Source: CAZGMJ01 sp964526785
GTDB lineage: Bacteria; Planctomycetota; Phycisphaerae; Sedimentisphaerales; Anaerobacaceae
Length of the DNA: 11,011 nt
Assembly: GCA_964526785.1 (NCBI GenBank)
Contig: CAZGMJ010000107.1
Coordinates: forward strand, 1 to 11,011
Direction: 5' to 3'
Position numbers and translations under genes: made by a program. Of the stretch, positions 1 through 6,680 are shown one piece after another; the stretch's first letter is position 1, and every line of letters begins with the position of its first letter. The notes under the pieces were generated by a model, which saw nothing but the letters and a program-made list of their open reading frames with translations, did not search any database and was not told where the DNA came from.

Positions 1-28
1 GGAGGATCGGAAACGCTAACGAGTTGTC

Positions 29-727
29 ATGCGGCGAAGCCGCTTAGTCCAATGGAAGGATATGGTCGCTACCTTCGAAGTCGGCAAAGATATCCGATGG
101 CGGGGGGGCAGGCTTTCGCTGCAGTTCAAGGGCAATCGTGTAGTGGCGCTCGCGGCAAAGGGACCTGGAGGCAAAGCCGCAGTGCGGATCGATGGGAAGG
201 GACCGAGCGAACATCCGGCGTGCTATACCTTCACACGTCCAAGCGGCACGCCCCACGTCGGATGGCCGGCGATCAAGATGATTACGTGGGAAACGCCGCC
301 TGTGGCTGAAGCGTGGCGGGCTACGTGCAGCGGTTTCAATGAGGCCCAGGACGAGTTCGCCTTCACCGTGGAGGGGTCCGTCACCGGGCCCGACGGCTCG
401 GGCCTTGCCGGGGAGAGATTCGTATCAAACAGCGGGCGTGTTGTGATAGAGCCCGATGACTGGGTCTTCGAATACGACAGGAAGGTAAGCAGCAAGCCCG
501 CTCCCGGTCAGGTTGTGGTTCGATGGAAAGTCGAATTGATGGGAACGGACGAATACGTAAGTCCGGAGGTCGCAGACCCGGCGGTCGAGTACCCAACGGT
601 GCTCGCTTCGAATCTGAGCAATGGCGAGCACACGCTCGAACTCATTGCACAAGGTGGAGGCAAGCCCTCTATCAAGGCGATACGTGTATACAAACCGCCT
701 TTTGCTCGGCAGGTGGATAGTAAGTGA
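29..727 (+). CDS. C-terminal part of a probable SGNH/GDSL-type hydrolase (5' part missing or out of frame)
   Basis: The readable protein is 232 residues with no signal peptide and no catalytic SGNH motif. Residues from about 15 to the end look like the beta-rich C-terminal domain that follows the SGNH catalytic domain in many planctomycete-like proteins. Landmarks are GNRVVALAAKG, VRIDGKGPSE, a YTFTRP segment, WPAIK, TGPDGSG, ERFVSNSGRVVIEPDDW and the ending NGEHTLELI...IRVYKPP. This family assignment is from memory of such sequences. The start is uncertain: TAA at 17-19 closes this frame just upstream, ATG at 29 has no well-spaced ribosome binding site (GGAGG at 1-5 is 23 bases away), and ATG at 62 has GGAAGGA only one base before it. 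The true gene probably begins left of the window and may carry a frameshift near 17-60. It converges on the minus-strand operon and is probably unrelated to it. Confidence 0.6.
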   Translation: MRRSRLVQWKDMVATFEVGKDIRWRGGRLSLQFKGNRVVALAAKGPGGKAAVRIDGKGPSEHPACYTFTRPSGTPHVGWPAIKMITWETPPVAEAWRATCSGFNEAQDEFAFTVEGSVTGPDGSGLAGERFVSNSGRVVIEPDDWVFEYDRKVSSKPAPGQVVVRWKVELMGTDEYVSPEVADPAVEYPTVLASNLSNGEHTLELIAQGGGKPSIKAIRVYKPPFARQVDSK

Positions 728-938
728 CGATGAGTTGATCGGCGTATACGATGTGATAATTGGCATGCAAAATCGGTCGCTGCACGTTGGCGGCTTGCAG
801 AGTGACCCTCGGGATTGTAATGCAAATAGACCATGTCCAATAGATGGCCGCTTGTGCTGTAGAGAAAGGTGTGCCTATCTGCCGAAACCGGCGCGCGAGC
901 ATGACCCCGGCATTCGATCGTTCCGGAAACGACGAACG
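728..938. other. Convergent intergenic gap, no gene or clear terminator
   Basis: This 211-base gap separates the ends of two converging genes, where a terminator would be expected. The only structure seen next to the operon end is a short dyad at 918-932, TCGTT-CCGGA-AACGA, a five-base-pair stem with a five-base loop. It lies six bases past the stop of the last operon gene and has no T-run on either strand. I therefore do not call it a terminator. Reading frames through the gap have no recognisable protein content. Confidence 0.5.
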
Positions 939-1373
939 TCACATGCTATAGAGTTCCTCGTCGCTGAGGATCGTGAAGCCTGCGTCGCGAACGATCTGTT
1001 CAGCATTGCCCAGTTGCGGTTGCTCAATCTCCATGCAGCAGACACCGGTTTGGTGAGGCTGAAGGACAAAGCCATACGCATCGACCACATTGATGGCGTT
1101 GTCGGCCAGAGTGGATGTGAGCCGATGAAAGTTGCCGGGCTGGTCCGGGACGGAAATAGCCAGAACATCCTTCAATGCACACGCACAACCGACATCAGCC
1201 AGCGCGAGGTGTGCCTCCTCGGGCTTGTCGACAATGAGCTTCAGCAGACCGTAATCCCCTCTGTCCTGAATGGCGAATGCCCGAATGTCGATGCCGTTGC
1301 TCGTCAGGTTTTCGGAAATGGCTTTCAGCCGTCCGGGGCGGTTCTCCACGAAGATTGTAAGCTGTTTTGCCAT
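939..1373 (-). CDS. Tandem ACT-domain protein, second copy (last gene of the operon)
   Basis: This 144-residue soluble protein is two ACT domains with almost nothing else. The first covers about residues 4-66 and carries the typical turn VENRPGRLKAI, followed by IDIRAFAI. The second covers about 71-142, with VPDQPGNFHRL and INVVDAYGF. Tandem ACT proteins of this length are commonly encoded beside phenylacetate-CoA-ligase-type genes and IorAB. ACT domains usually bind amino acids at domain interfaces, so a role as sensor or ligase partner is likely, but no catalytic function is visible. The start is supported by AAGGA (complement of 1381-1385) seven bases before ATG. It begins 15 bases after the stop of the ligase upstream, so the two are cotranscribed. 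It is a diverged paralogue of the ACT protein at 2795-3226. Ligand specificity cannot be read from the sequence. Confidence 0.85.
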   Translation of the reverse strand: MAKQLTIFVENRPGRLKAISENLTSNGIDIRAFAIQDRGDYGLLKLIVDKPEEAHLALADVGCACALKDVLAISVPDQPGNFHRLTSTLADNAINVVDAYGFVLQPHQTGVCCMEIEQPQLGNAEQIVRDAGFTILSDEELYSM

Positions 1374-1388
1374 GGCAGTGTCCTTCCC

Positions 1389-2699
1389 TTAGTCCTTTGG
1401 CCGCTCATCCACGACGCGCTTGGCTTTGCCTTCGAATACCGGTAGCGAACCGGGTTCATGGAGTTCCACGACAGCGTTGATTACGATGGACGATCTCAAT
1501 TCCTCCCGTATCCTGGCTCGCAGGGACTCAAGTTCGGAAGCGCCGCCGAGGAACAGTTTCGGATAGATCTCGACCCGAACCGTCAGCCGGTCCAGTTCTC
1601 CCTTCTTGTCCACGTATATCTGGTAGTTGGTAGCTACCTCGGGAATCTGCATGATCTTCTCTTCGATCTGAGAGGGGAACACATTGACGCCGTTGATGAT
1701 CAGCATGTCGTCCGTTCTGCCGAGTATCCGCGAGAGTCGCCGGTGGGTTCGCCCGCACGGACAGGGTTCGGGATGCAGGAAAGCCAGATCGCGCGTACGA
1801 TATCGAAGCATTGGCGTGCCCCTGCGAACCAGATTGGTCAGTACGACCTCGCCCTCCTGCCCGTCTTCCAACACATCCCCCGTCTCCGGGTTGATAATTT
1901 CGACGATGTACGCATCTTCCCACACGTGCATGTCCTTTCTATGTACGCACTCGAATGCGACGCCCGGACCATTCAGTTCGCTCAGCCCGTAGGAGTTATA
2001 CGCGTGGATACCGAGCAACTCCTCGATCTTGAGCCGCGTATTCTCCGAGTGAGGTTCGGCTCCGATGAAGGCCTTGCTCAGCGCGAGTTCGCCGCGGTCG
2101 ATTTTGGCATCGGTGATCTTGGAGTGGATGTGCAGCAGATAACTCGGTGTAATGTGCAGAACCGTCGTCTGGAAGTCCTTCATTACCTGGATTTGGCGTT
2201 TCGTATTGCCGCCGCCGATGGGTATGACGGTCATGCCGACACGTTCGGCTCCATAGTGCAGGCCGAGTCCGCCGGTGAACAAGCCGTACGTCATCATGTT
2301 CTGAAATACGTCTTTTCCACAGGCTCCCGTGGCCGTCACGCTCCTGGCCAGCAGGTCCGTCCAGTTCTCCATGTCATCGGCGGTCAGATAGATTACGGTT
2401 GGTATGCCCGTTGTTCCGCTGGAGGAATGCACGCGTACGATCTCCTCCATCCCCACGGCCATCAGCCCCTGCGGAAAAGCCCTCCGCATGTCGTCCTTCG
2501 TCGTAAAGGGGATGCGCTGGATGTCCTCTAGTCCGCTGAGATCGGCGGGGGAGTTGATGCCGGCCTGTGCCAGTCGTTTCGCGTAAAAGGGCGTCTTGAA
2601 TGCCCAGGAGAGAATGTCGCTTAGTCGTTCGGCCTGGATCCTGTGAATACCGGCTCGATCCAGTGTCTCAATTTCCTTGTTCCAGAAGGGTACATCCAT
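1389..2699 (-). CDS. paaK: Phenylacetate-CoA ligase family enzyme, second copy
   Basis: This 436-residue protein has the normal length for the PaaK branch of the adenylate-forming enzymes. Members convert an aryl acid, ATP and CoA into aryl-CoA, AMP and diphosphate in the cytoplasm. Motifs in order: the ATP-binding loop SSSGTTGIPT at 92-101, YGLFTGGLG near 138-146, NSYGLSE at 235-241, YRTRD at 300-304, GRTDDM at 327-332, and a C-terminal GKAKR whose Lys425 matches the lysine used in the adenylation step. Cysteines in EC at 250-251 and CPCGRT at 313-318, with a nearby histidine, could form a metal site (inference). The start MDVPFW has only a weak AGAG six bases upstream. It lies 95 bases after the first ACT gene and is followed by its own ACT gene. 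Compared with the ligase at 3237-4538 it is clearly related but diverged, which suggests a different aryl substrate or direction. Confidence 0.88.
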   Translation of the reverse strand: MDVPFWNKEIETLDRAGIHRIQAERLSDILSWAFKTPFYAKRLAQAGINSPADLSGLEDIQRIPFTTKDDMRRAFPQGLMAVGMEEIVRVHSSSGTTGIPTVIYLTADDMENWTDLLARSVTATGACGKDVFQNMMTYGLFTGGLGLHYGAERVGMTVIPIGGGNTKRQIQVMKDFQTTVLHITPSYLLHIHSKITDAKIDRGELALSKAFIGAEPHSENTRLKIEELLGIHAYNSYGLSELNGPGVAFECVHRKDMHVWEDAYIVEIINPETGDVLEDGQEGEVVLTNLVRRGTPMLRYRTRDLAFLHPEPCPCGRTHRRLSRILGRTDDMLIINGVNVFPSQIEEKIMQIPEVATNYQIYVDKKGELDRLTVRVEIYPKLFLGGASELESLRARIREELRSSIVINAVVELHEPGSLPVFEGKAKRVVDERPKD

Positions 2700-2741
2700 C
2701 TACAACTCTTTCGCGGTGTGATCATTCCCAATGTGTGCCGG

Positions 2742-2769
2742 GCGCCGTCATCACGTCGGGCCGCGGCGC
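2742..2769. repeat. GC-rich inverted repeat in the ACT-ligase gap
   Basis: GCGCCG at 2742-2747 pairs with CGGCGC at 2764-2769 across a 16-base loop. It lies in the 95-base gap between the first ACT gene and the second ligase, the longest gap in the metabolic part of the operon. No T-run follows on the minus strand, so it does not look like an intrinsic terminator. A role in RNA processing or attenuation between the two ligase-ACT pairs is possible, but the stem is short and may be chance in GC-rich DNA. Confidence 0.3.
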
Positions 2770-2794
2770 TGATTTGCCAGGCATTTTACGGCTT

Positions 2795-3226
2795 CTAAAG
2801 CCCCTGTATTTCTTCCTGCCCAACGACCTTGACGCCTCCGTCGGCCAGAATACGCTGGGCCTGTTCGGCGTCCTCGAATCGGAACACGAGCAGGGCCTTG
2901 TCGCTGAATTTCTCGACGAAGCCATACATGTATTCAACGTTTACGTCATGGTCATTCAGCAGTCTGAGCACAGCCGCCAGGCCGCCGGGTTCATCACCGA
3001 CCTCTACGGCGACGACATCCGTCAGATTGGCCACGAAGCCATTCTCTCGCAGCGCCTGGAGGGCTGCGTCGGACTTATCGACAACGATGCGCAGGACGCC
3101 AAAGCTCTCGGTCTCCGCAATGGTCAACGCCCGGATGTTTACCTTTTTGCTTCCCAGAAGCGAACAGACTTCGAAAAGTCTGCCCTTGCGATTCTCGAGG
3201 AATACCGAAATCTGCGTGATTTTCAT
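2795..3226 (-). CDS. Tandem ACT-domain protein, first copy
   Basis: This 143-residue soluble protein is made of two ACT domains. The first, about residues 2-66, has the loop LENRKGRLFEV followed by VNIRALTI. The second, about 70-141, has VGDEPGGLAAV followed by VNVEYMYGF. The EN-R-GRL loop is the usual small-ligand region of ACT domains, so binding of an amino acid, most plausibly an aromatic one given the neighbours, is inferred. The ribosome binding site GAGG (complement of 3234-3237) sits seven bases before ATG and overlaps the TAG stop of the ligase upstream, so translation is probably coupled. The gap to the ligase is only 10 bases. It is a paralogue of the ACT protein at 939-1373. No DNA-binding or catalytic domain is present, so any regulation would act through a partner, most simply the ligase. 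Confidence 0.86.
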   Translation of the reverse strand: MKITQISVFLENRKGRLFEVCSLLGSKKVNIRALTIAETESFGVLRIVVDKSDAALQALRENGFVANLTDVVAVEVGDEPGGLAAVLRLLNDHDVNVEYMYGFVEKFSDKALLVFRFEDAEQAQRILADGGVKVVGQEEIQGL

Positions 3227-3236
3227 CTCAGAACCT

Positions 3237-4538
3237 CTACATGCTCCGTTTGTCGATGATTCTCTTGGATTTGCCCATGCTCCGCTCGATCGTCTTCGGT
3301 TCTACCAGTGTCACCTTCACGCCGATCGACAGGACATCCGTGATCTTCTTCTGGATTTCCTTTTGCAGTTCGTTGAGCTTTCGGATTTCGTCGGAGAAGA
3401 AGCGGTCCTCTACCTCAACGAGCACCTCCACCTGATCGAGCTTGTGTGCTTCGCGGTCGACGACGAGTTGGTAGTGGGGCTGCGTGCCTTCAATGCCGAC
3501 CAGAACATGCTCGATCTGAGACGGGAAGACGTTAATGCCGCGAACGACGATCATGTCATCGGTCCTGCCCTTGATCTTGCTGATGCGAGGGCTTGTTCGG
3601 CCGCACCGACACTTCTCATACGTGATGCTCACGATGTCGCGCGTGCGGTACCGGATCAGGGGGATGCCCTGCTTGGTCAGGGTCGTTATGACCAGTTCGC
3701 CGTCTTCGCCTTCCGGGACCGCTTCACCGGTCTGGGGATCGACGATTTCGGGATAAAACACGTCGCTGAAGAGGTGCAGACCATCCTTATTCTGACATTC
3801 CTGCGCGACACCCGGACCGATAATCTCCGACAGCCCGTAGATGTCCGTGGCAATCATGTTCCATGCCGCTTCGATCTCCTGTCGCATCGAATCGCTCCAG
3901 GGTTCGGCTCCAAATACACCGATCTTCCAGTTGCCTTCGGTAGGTTCGATGCCCATTTCCTTCGCTTCTTCCGCCATGTAAAGAGCGTAGCTCGGCGTGC
4001 AGCCGATAATGCGAGGCTTGAAGTCCTGCATTATCTTCAACTGCCTGGCGGTCTGGCCTGAAGAAGTGGGGATCACTCTCAATCCCATTTCAATGGCGCC
4101 GTAATGGAATCCCAAACCGCCCGTGAACAGGCCGTAGCCGTACGCAATTTGAATGGTATCGCCGGGTTCGGCTCCCGCACAACAGAGGACTCTCGCCATC
4201 ACATCCGACCACAGTTTCAGATCGTCCCTGGTGTAGCCGACGAGCGTTGGGTTGCCGGTGGTGCCACTGGAAACGTGGATCTCCAGAATCTGATCCTGTG
4301 CGGCGGAGAACAAGCCGTACGGATAATAGTCCCGCATGTCCTCCTTCGTCGTGAAGGGCAGCCTTACGATGTCGTCAATCGAGGTGATGTCGTCCGGTTT
4401 CACACCGGCGGTGTCAAATCTTTCCCTGTACACCTTACAGTTGGAGTAGATGTACGTAACCAGCTTCCGCAGATACTCAGACTGAAGCTTTCGTAGTTCC
4501 GCCGGTTCCGCACATTCGACGTCTTGCTTCCAAATCAT
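3237..4538 (-). CDS. paaK: Phenylacetate-CoA ligase family enzyme, first copy
   Basis: This 433-residue cytoplasmic enzyme belongs to the adenylate-forming PaaK family, which makes arylacetyl-CoA from an aryl acid, ATP and CoA with release of AMP and diphosphate. Visible motifs are SSGTTGNPT at 90-98 (ATP loop), YGLFTGGLGFHYG near 135-147, DIYGLSE at 232-238, YRTRD at 297-301, GRTDDM at 324-329 and GKSKR near 422-426, in which Lys423 is the expected adenylation lysine. Cys248, His255, Cys310 and Cys312 could form a metal site (inference). Its ATG overlaps the iorB stop in an ATGA arrangement, so translation is coupled to the oxidoreductase. That position suits an enzyme acting on the same arylacetyl-CoA pool. 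An ACT gene follows 10 bases later. Exact substrate, phenylacetate, hydroxyphenylacetate, indoleacetate or another acid, cannot be told from the sequence. Confidence 0.9.
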   Translation of the reverse strand: MIWKQDVECAEPAELRKLQSEYLRKLVTYIYSNCKVYRERFDTAGVKPDDITSIDDIVRLPFTTKEDMRDYYPYGLFSAAQDQILEIHVSSGTTGNPTLVGYTRDDLKLWSDVMARVLCCAGAEPGDTIQIAYGYGLFTGGLGFHYGAIEMGLRVIPTSSGQTARQLKIMQDFKPRIIGCTPSYALYMAEEAKEMGIEPTEGNWKIGVFGAEPWSDSMRQEIEAAWNMIATDIYGLSEIIGPGVAQECQNKDGLHLFSDVFYPEIVDPQTGEAVPEGEDGELVITTLTKQGIPLIRYRTRDIVSITYEKCRCGRTSPRISKIKGRTDDMIVVRGINVFPSQIEHVLVGIEGTQPHYQLVVDREAHKLDQVEVLVEVEDRFFSDEIRKLNELQKEIQKKITDVLSIGVKVTLVEPKTIERSMGKSKRIIDKRSM

Positions 4539-5023
4539 GATTGCCCCGTCTTTCTTCCTTCGAGGAATACTTTCTTGTTTAGCGCCACGAATTTCGGCTT
4601 GAATACGGTCTTTATGGCCTCTATCCAGTATTCCTCGCCGATCTCGGGCAGTCTTGCGGAAAGCACGCCAATCAGAAATGTGTTGAGGGATCGCGGATTG
4701 TCAATCGCCTCTTTGGCCTGATCCAGATAGCCAACGAGATCCGCACCGTCCTTCTTGAGAAACGCCTTAAGACGGCCGTGTTCCTCGTGATGGAAGCAAA
4801 TCAGAAAGTCGGCGGTGCCCCGCGAAATAAGAGGCGAGCCGACACTTTTTCCGAATCGGACGTGCGACTCGACCGAACCGCCCCGCTGGGCCATTCCGTG
4901 CACTTCGGACTTCTTGACGTGGTACCCGGCATACATAGCCGCCCAGCCGCATATCTCAGACGCCTTTAGAATGCCCTGGCCGCCGATTCCTCCAAAGGTG
5001 ATGCTGTAGACCTTGTTATTCAT
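4535..5023 (-). CDS. iorB: Indolepyruvate oxidoreductase subunit beta
   Basis: This 162-residue protein is the small subunit of a 2-oxoacid oxidoreductase of the indolepyruvate type, related to the gamma domain of pyruvate:ferredoxin oxidoreductases. With IorA it would convert an arylpyruvate and CoA to arylacetyl-CoA, CO2 and reduced carrier. Typical features are the N-terminal GGIGGQGIL at about 11-19, the EVHGMAQRGGSV segment at about 40-51, HVRFG, and a C-terminal LIGVLSARLPEI. The family is usually about 190-200 residues by my recollection; this one is some 30 shorter, the loss lying in the middle around residues 88-110. The start lies nine bases after the iorA stop with no good ribosome binding site, so coupling with iorA is likely. 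The stop overlaps the ligase start by four bases. Confidence 0.88.
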   Translation of the reverse strand: MNNKVYSITFGGIGGQGILKASEICGWAAMYAGYHVKKSEVHGMAQRGGSVESHVRFGKSVGSPLISRGTADFLICFHHEEHGRLKAFLKKDGADLVGYLDQAKEAIDNPRSLNTFLIGVLSARLPEIGEEYWIEAIKTVFKPKFVALNKKVFLEGRKTGQS

Positions 5024-5032
5024 AACGTCGTG

Positions 5033-6589
5033 TCATATCTTTCTTTTGAGGAGTTTACATGGGTGCCTGGAAATGATCACTGACAGGGCGTCTTCATCGA
5101 GGCGTTTGCGGATCAATTCCTCGAGTTTGGCGAGGTTCTCCTTGGGGTCCACCACGTCCACATGATCTGCGCCGCAACTTTGGCAGATATCTTCCAGTAC
5201 AAGTTGCTTGGTCCGTTCGTTACGGATGGTCAGACCGGTTGCCGGATGCTGCTGTCCGCCCGTCATGGCTGTGGTGGAATTGTCCAGGATCATGATGACA
5301 CCGCGCATCTTGTTGTACGCGGCATTGATCAGACCGGTTATACCCGAATGAACGAACGTCGAGTCGCCAACGACGCCGACGATCTTCTTTTTCGGTGCCC
5401 CGCGCCGCCAGCCTTCATGCACCGTCACTCCGGCTCCCATGCAGACGCACGAATGCAGAGCGGAAGTGGGGGGCAAACACGCCAGCGTATAGCAACCAAT
5501 ATCACCTGAAACAACAGCGTCCACCTTCTTGAGAACGGCAAAACTCGCCCAGTGCGGACAACCGGGGCACAACCTGGGCTTGCGCTTGGCACCGGTTTCT
5601 CGTTGCCGGGGTTTGCCTTTGACGATCAGGGGGATGCAGGCGGGATCGAGTTCTCCAAGTCGGAAACTCGGGTCCTTCGCCGTCGCCTTGACGCCAAGTG
5701 CCTTCAGATGCTCTTCCAGGAAAGGGTCGAGCTCTTCGATAACGTAGAGCTTCTTCACACTCTTGGCGAAAGCCTTGATCTTGTCGTCGCAGAACGGATA
5801 CGACATACCGAGCTTCAAATATGAAGCATCCGGATAGACGTCTTTGACATAGTGATACGCGACGCTGGATGTGATGAAGCCTAACTTCTTGTCGCCCGGT
5901 TCGATTTTATTAAACCTGCAGCGTTCGGCGTACGTCTTGAGCTTCGTCAGTCGCTTTTCGACAAAAACGTGTCGGCCGCGCGCATTACCCGGGACCATAA
6001 CGTATTTGGCAACATCCTTCTTGAACGCCGCCTTGGGAGGCGCCTCGCGTTTCTTGAGCCGCACGTCTTCCTTCGTATGCGAAATCCGCGTGGTCATGCG
6101 CACCAGGACGGGTGTGTCGAAACGCTCCGAAATCTTGAACGCCTCTTTAACGTACTCCTTTGCCTCAGCCGGGCTGGATGGCTCCAGCAGAGGCAATTTA
6201 GAGTAGATACTGACCCATCGTGTGTCCTGCTCGTTCTGGGACGAGTGCATACCGGGATCGTCGCAAACGACAACGACAAAACCGGCCGAGATGCCCGTAT
6301 ACGAAGAGGTCATCAGGGGGTCCATCGCGACGTTGAGCCCCACGTGTTTGCATGCGAACAAACTACGTTTACCCGCGATGGCCGCCCCGAGAGCAACCTC
6401 ATATGCCACTTTTTCATTTACGGACCACTGCGTATCGATCCTCGGGAACTCAGCGAGAGCCTCGAGTATCTCAGTTGACGGGGTGCCCGGGTAGGCACAC
6501 GCCACACCCAGACCCGCCTCGTACGCACCGTACGCCAATGCCTCGTTTCCAGAGAGCAACGCCTTTTTAGGTAGTTTTCTTTTTGCCAT
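5033..6589 (-). CDS. iorA: Indolepyruvate oxidoreductase subunit alpha, lacking the usual C-terminal ferredoxin domain
   Basis: This 518-residue protein is the thiamine-diphosphate subunit of an arylpyruvate oxidoreductase. The N-terminal pyrimidine-binding domain covers about 10-180, with YPGTPSTE at 33-40 and NEKVAYEVA at 58-66. A linker domain follows to about 330. The thiamine-diphosphate domain covers about 340-510, with CPGCPH at 341-346, GDIGCYTL at 362-369 and the classical GDS...LDN motif spanning 408-437. The protein ends at HPCKLLKRKI, where family members of about 600 or more residues continue into a ferredoxin domain with two CxxCxxC...C clusters. Only nine bases separate its stop from iorB, so no decayed remnant fits there. 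Cysteines at 341, 344, 366 and later could still hold one cluster (inference). The ribosome binding site is weak: AGG six bases before ATG. Substrate may be indole-, phenyl- or hydroxyphenylpyruvate. Confidence 0.9.
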   Translation of the reverse strand: MAKRKLPKKALLSGNEALAYGAYEAGLGVACAYPGTPSTEILEALAEFPRIDTQWSVNEKVAYEVALGAAIAGKRSLFACKHVGLNVAMDPLMTSSYTGISAGFVVVVCDDPGMHSSQNEQDTRWVSIYSKLPLLEPSSPAEAKEYVKEAFKISERFDTPVLVRMTTRISHTKEDVRLKKREAPPKAAFKKDVAKYVMVPGNARGRHVFVEKRLTKLKTYAERCRFNKIEPGDKKLGFITSSVAYHYVKDVYPDASYLKLGMSYPFCDDKIKAFAKSVKKLYVIEELDPFLEEHLKALGVKATAKDPSFRLGELDPACIPLIVKGKPRQRETGAKRKPRLCPGCPHWASFAVLKKVDAVVSGDIGCYTLACLPPTSALHSCVCMGAGVTVHEGWRRGAPKKKIVGVVGDSTFVHSGITGLINAAYNKMRGVIMILDNSTTAMTGGQQHPATGLTIRNERTKQLVLEDICQSCGADHVDVVDPKENLAKLEELIRKRLDEDALSVIISRHPCKLLKRKI

Positions 6590-6680
6590 AGAACGCCTAA
6601 TTTTACATATCAGGCCTTCTCATGCAACAAAAATACGGCTTTTCCGCATCGTTTTGTCTGCACGAGCGGGAAAACTACAC

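Noticed and set aside
918..932. Dyad just downstream of the last operon gene as a terminator
   Set aside because: The stem is five base pairs and no T-run follows on either strand.
621..1445. Long plus-strand open frame of 274 codons across the end of the operon
   Set aside because: It lies antisense to the second tandem-ACT gene, whose protein is clearly recognisable. The plus-strand product has no family resemblance and no good ribosome binding site was seen.
1458..2531. Plus-strand open frame of 357 codons
   Set aside because: It is the antisense shadow of the second ligase, which carries every expected motif. The length reflects codon use of the real gene.
2829..4061. Plus-strand open frame of 410 codons
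   Set aside because: It runs antisense through the first ACT gene and most of the first ligase and shows no protein-like features of its own.
6600..6627. Promoter-like pair before iorA: TTGCAT and TAAAAT with a 16-base spacer on the minus strand
   Set aside because: The -35 matches poorly and the -10 lies only 10 bases from the start codon, which would leave almost no leader and drop the weak ribosome binding site.
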